Shown here: positions 61,830-64,000 of the stretch, one piece after another
Layout of the letters: each line of letters begins with the position of its first letter
Numbering within the stretch: the stretch's first letter is position 1
Assembly (NCBI RefSeq): GCF_039904985.1
Contig: NZ_CP157005.1
Coordinates: forward strand, 2,108,001-2,172,000
Length of the DNA stretch: 64,000 nt
Direction of reading: 5' to 3'
Source of the DNA: Methylomonas sp. AM2-LC
GTDB taxonomy: Bacteria > Pseudomonadota > Gammaproteobacteria > Methylococcales > Methylomonadaceae
Program-made: the position numbers and the translations under genes
The notes under the pieces: model-generated
The model's database searches: none
Told to the model about the DNA's origin: nothing
Seen by the model: the letters and a program-made list of their open reading frames with translations, nothing else

Positions 61830-61849
61830 TCCTTACTATATAGTAAGGA
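61830..61849. promoter_or_regulatory. Perfect 20-bp palindrome upstream of the AbrB-VapC pair
   Basis: TCCTTACTATATAGTAAGGA has no mismatch. It lies 94 bp before the antitoxin start and may be its operator, or belong to a lost divergent gene. The gap 61737-62429 has no gene; a second inverted repeat is at 62115-62173. Confidence 0.55.
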
Positions 61850-62114
61850 GAATTAAAGATCAAGTTGGTTGTCTTGATTGAGTTTGGGTTTTGTCGCAAA
61901 TTTTTCCGAGCACATGTTACTTTTCAAAGTCGATTGCGTTCTCTCAAGGTGAAAAAGAAGACCAGTACACTGCGGAAGGCTGTCGCCGACTAATCAAAAA
62001 TACTTATATGTTGGAACTACCTTCGTATTTGGCTTAAAATTTTAATGCGTTTGCCCTGGGTAAATGGTTATAAGCTTGATCGGGCAGTCATGTCATGTTT
62101 AATAATCCTTAATA

Positions 62115-62173
62115 TTTCGACACATCATTAAAATATGTCGATACGGTAAACATGTAAAGGGAACGTGTCGAAA
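62115..62173. promoter_or_regulatory. TGTCGA-type inverted repeat
   Basis: TTTCGACAC (62115-62123) and GTGTCGAAA (62165-62173) with a further TATGTCGATA between. Three similar boxes suggest a regulator-binding region or the end of a mobile element; no protein is tied to it. Confidence 0.4.
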
Positions 62174-62429
62174 TAACCAGCTATTTTCATCACGTCTTTT
62201 TTGGATAGCTCGATTGCGCGGTGAAGATCGGCAACCACCGTCCGGCTTTCACATGGTAGGATTAGTTCCGGGAAGTGGGCTTATCGGCACTAAAAGTATA
62301 GCAAAAAAAAGCGCCGAAGAACCGGTCGTCCCCGCTTGGCCAGCCAAACCCTTTCCGGCGGGCGTTTCCTCCAATGCCGCTCAATCCAATCCGGAAAACG
62401 GCGCAACGGGCGGTTTTTGCCGTGCGTCT

Positions 62430-62813
62430 CTATGATTGAGGCGATTTAGCCGTAACGTCGATCAATACCTGATCATCGATCACCAATTTGGAGACCTCTC
62501 CAGATGAAAACAGCACCGTGCAGGAAGCCGTTTTAAAATTAGCACCTTTGCCGCCAGTCCATGCCATGGTCACGTAAGTTTTTTGATCCGTATCGCTTTT
62601 GGAAGGGAAGTGGACTTGAGCGCCGGTTTTATTTTGAATCAATTTAGGGCATTTCTGATTCGCCATGCTCTGCATGGCAATCGGCGAAGGCAATTGCGGC
62701 GCAGGCTCTTTATCTTGCGGTTGATGACTTTGTTGTTGGTTGACGGCCCATAACAGAAAACCCAGCGCCGACACGGCCGCCACCGCAATGATGATCGTTT
62801 GCTTTTTACCCAT
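62430..62813 (-). CDS. Hypothetical membrane-anchored protein of the exosortase cluster
   Basis: 127 residues. One N-terminal TM helix (TIIIAVAAVSALGFLLWAV), a Gln/Pro linker (NQQQSHQPQDKEPAPQLPSP), and a periplasmic domain with Cys55 and Cys98 (KCPKLI, SCTVLF). Co-directional with the XrtH-type pair 24 bp upstream, so probably part of the same unit. No family recognised. Confidence 0.6.
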   Translation of the reverse strand: MGKKQTIIIAVAAVSALGFLLWAVNQQQSHQPQDKEPAPQLPSPIAMQSMANQKCPKLIQNKTGAQVHFPSKSDTDQKTYVTMAWTGGKGANFKTASCTVLFSSGEVSKLVIDDQVLIDVTAKSPQS

Positions 62814-62837
62814 TGATACTATTCCTCTTTATATCTA

Positions 62838-63479
62838 TCAACCAATCAGAAGTGATGCTCGCATCCGCCAGACAAACCGTTGCAACCCAATGCAAAAACA
62901 CACCCCGATGAACGCCAGGAGTAAAGCCCCGCCCATTTCGCAAAAGATCATCCAATCCATAAACCAAGGGGCTTGATGTAGGGCATTGGCCTGCATGGCT
63001 TTTTCCTGAAAAGGCATTTCCAGCAAGGCGACCAATAATACCGGTACGGTCGCCAGCAAAATCAACACCGAAGTCAATATACCCAGGGCGATTAACAGCA
63101 ATTTGTGTCTCCAACTTTGTACCGGCCAGACCAGTAAAATGGAAAGCGCCACGGCAATGGGAACCAGGCCATGCAGCACATGCATGGATGAGGACAGCTC
63201 AATGCCTTTCGGCATCACAATCCCGGTACCGATAGGCACGGTACTCAGTACCCACACGGTCAATTTCAGTTGGCCGCCATCCACAGCCGGGATGAATTTT
63301 AAAGTAGGCGAAAATCCGGAAACCACCGAAATCATAATAGCCTTAAACAAAGGGAACAACGGTGTCAGCAGCCATTCCCCGTAAAACACGATCAAGCCGG
63401 TCAGCGCCGCCCATGCCAACAGCACTTTTAGACTAAAGAAAATGAGATCACGCCGGTTTAGCCACATCTCGACAGCCAA
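62838..63479 (-). CDS. Exosortase H-associated membrane protein
   Basis: 213 residues with four to five TM helices. AALTGLIVFYGEWLLTPLFP and LHGLVPIAVALSILLVWPVQ match the XrtH-associated membrane family. Overlaps xrtH by 32 bp. Presumed partner in sorting. Confidence 0.78.
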   Translation of the reverse strand: MAVEMWLNRRDLIFFSLKVLLAWAALTGLIVFYGEWLLTPLFPLFKAIMISVVSGFSPTLKFIPAVDGGQLKLTVWVLSTVPIGTGIVMPKGIELSSSMHVLHGLVPIAVALSILLVWPVQSWRHKLLLIALGILTSVLILLATVPVLLVALLEMPFQEKAMQANALHQAPWFMDWMIFCEMGGALLLAFIGVCFCIGLQRFVWRMRASLLIG

Positions 63480-63942
63480 TGGCCCACCAGGCGAAAAAAA
63501 TAAAAGCGAAGAGGGTCATCAATGTTGGAGCCAGATAAACATGCACAAACTCAAACCACTCCCGATGATAAGCCACCAGAAAATAGATGCCCGTCACCCG
63601 CGCAATGTTCAAGCCGTAAATTAAGGCAATACCCAAGACTAAACCCAGCAGCTTTTTCGGCCAGTTAGCCCTGAAAGCCAACACGGCAGACATCATCAAA
63701 AACAACACCCCGGCACTATCGCAGCCACGAATAATTTGCAGATCGGCATGAACAGACATCAAATGGTTCTGGACGGCTGCAACCTGTTCAAGTGGAGCAA
63801 AGGCATTGATTAGACTAGCGCATTGTAATACTACGCCATAGTGATAGATCATATCACTATATATCTGATCGGGAATCAGAAAATAAATCTGATTTAACAA
63901 CCAATAACAGCCAACAAATAGAATAAACTGCCACAAAAACAT
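63448..63942 (-). CDS. xrtH: Exosortase, XrtH-like
   Basis: 164 residues, a short exosortase. Catalytic residues: Cys74 in IRGCDSAGVLFL, Arg115 in NIARVTGIYFL and His134 in FVHVYLAPT. Four to five TM helices. XrtH cuts IPTL-CTERM signals; assignment rests on the small size and the next gene. Upstream (63943-64000) nothing is seen. Confidence 0.83.
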   Translation of the reverse strand: MFLWQFILFVGCYWLLNQIYFLIPDQIYSDMIYHYGVVLQCASLINAFAPLEQVAAVQNHLMSVHADLQIIRGCDSAGVLFLMMSAVLAFRANWPKKLLGLVLGIALIYGLNIARVTGIYFLVAYHREWFEFVHVYLAPTLMTLFAFIFFAWWAIGCRDVAKPA

Positions 63943-64000
63943 AAGTCATGGTTTTTTTAGATTGTAGTAACTGAAAAGCCTAGTAATTATTAAAATTAAT

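Noticed and set aside
62214-62435. A 73-codon open frame rich in Gly, Pro and Ala
   Set aside because: Composition resembles read-through of GC-rich non-coding DNA; no start signal and no homology pattern.
1-64000. tRNA, rRNA, CRISPR arrays, prophage
   Set aside because: Looked for by eye on both strands; no cloverleaf-type sequence, repeat-spacer array or phage structural gene was found. A covariance-model scan was not possible.

Overview
The window looks like a chromosome segment of a gammaproteobacterium with about 45% GC, most probably a methanotroph-type member of the Methylococcales. The evidence is indirect. The housekeeping order der-bamB-yfgM-hisS-pilW-rlmN-ndk, fabAB, and SecD/YajC are gammaproteobacterial. 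A HupE-like permease next to a TonB receptor, an exosortase pair, a PEP-CTERM protein and abundant REP-type palindromes fit environmental gammaproteobacteria. No methane-oxidation gene is present, so the order-level assignment is inference. No rRNA, tRNA, CRISPR array or intact prophage was seen.

Layout. 1-5 kb: a partial SOUL-type lipoprotein, an SRPBCC protein, an RRM-like protein, a YdjM-type membrane hydrolase and orphan small genes among short repeats. 5.3-9.2 kb: a probable metal-uptake operon (HupE-like permease with a long exported tail, then a TonB-dependent receptor). 9.7-12.7 kb: a 1009-residue secreted Ig-like repeat protein. 13-18.6 kb: an AraC regulator, a Rieske protein, a PAS/HPt membrane sensor and a divergent GGDEF cyclase. 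18.6-27.3 kb: galE, ttcA, fabB-fabA, slt, an MsbA-like exporter and a PHP phosphatase.

27.3-31.1 kb: two copies of a palindromic repeat bracket four consecutive lipoprotein genes, the last carrying a caspase (C14) domain. This is the best candidate here for an undescribed system. 30.8-36.2 kb: a YezD-like protein, a sulfate-binding protein, and the lysophospholipid repair pair Aas and LplT. 36.5-41 kb: an accessory island with a Tae4-Tai4 effector-immunity pair, a HigB-like toxin broken by an amber codon beside its intact antitoxin, an MSHA-like pilin, and remnants of a Tn3-family transposon. The remnants include a 238-bp miniature element with 38-bp Tn3-type ends.

41.4-56.2 kb: a large MscS-family channel, tpx, the der...ndk cluster, secD-yajC, psd, an FlhB-like protein and queF. 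secF is absent next to secD, and ispG/rodZ are absent between pilW and hisS. 56.6-60.3 kb: small membrane proteins, a PEP-CTERM protein, a methyltransferase and a YceK-like lipoprotein. 60.4-64 kb: tandem repeats, an AbrB-VapC toxin-antitoxin pair with a perfect 20-bp palindrome upstream, and an exosortase (XrtH-like) with its partner membrane protein at the right edge.

Repeats: at least two REP-like families with a GTAG tetranucleotide lie between genes. One forms about 230-bp units with inverted REPs at both ends (three copies).
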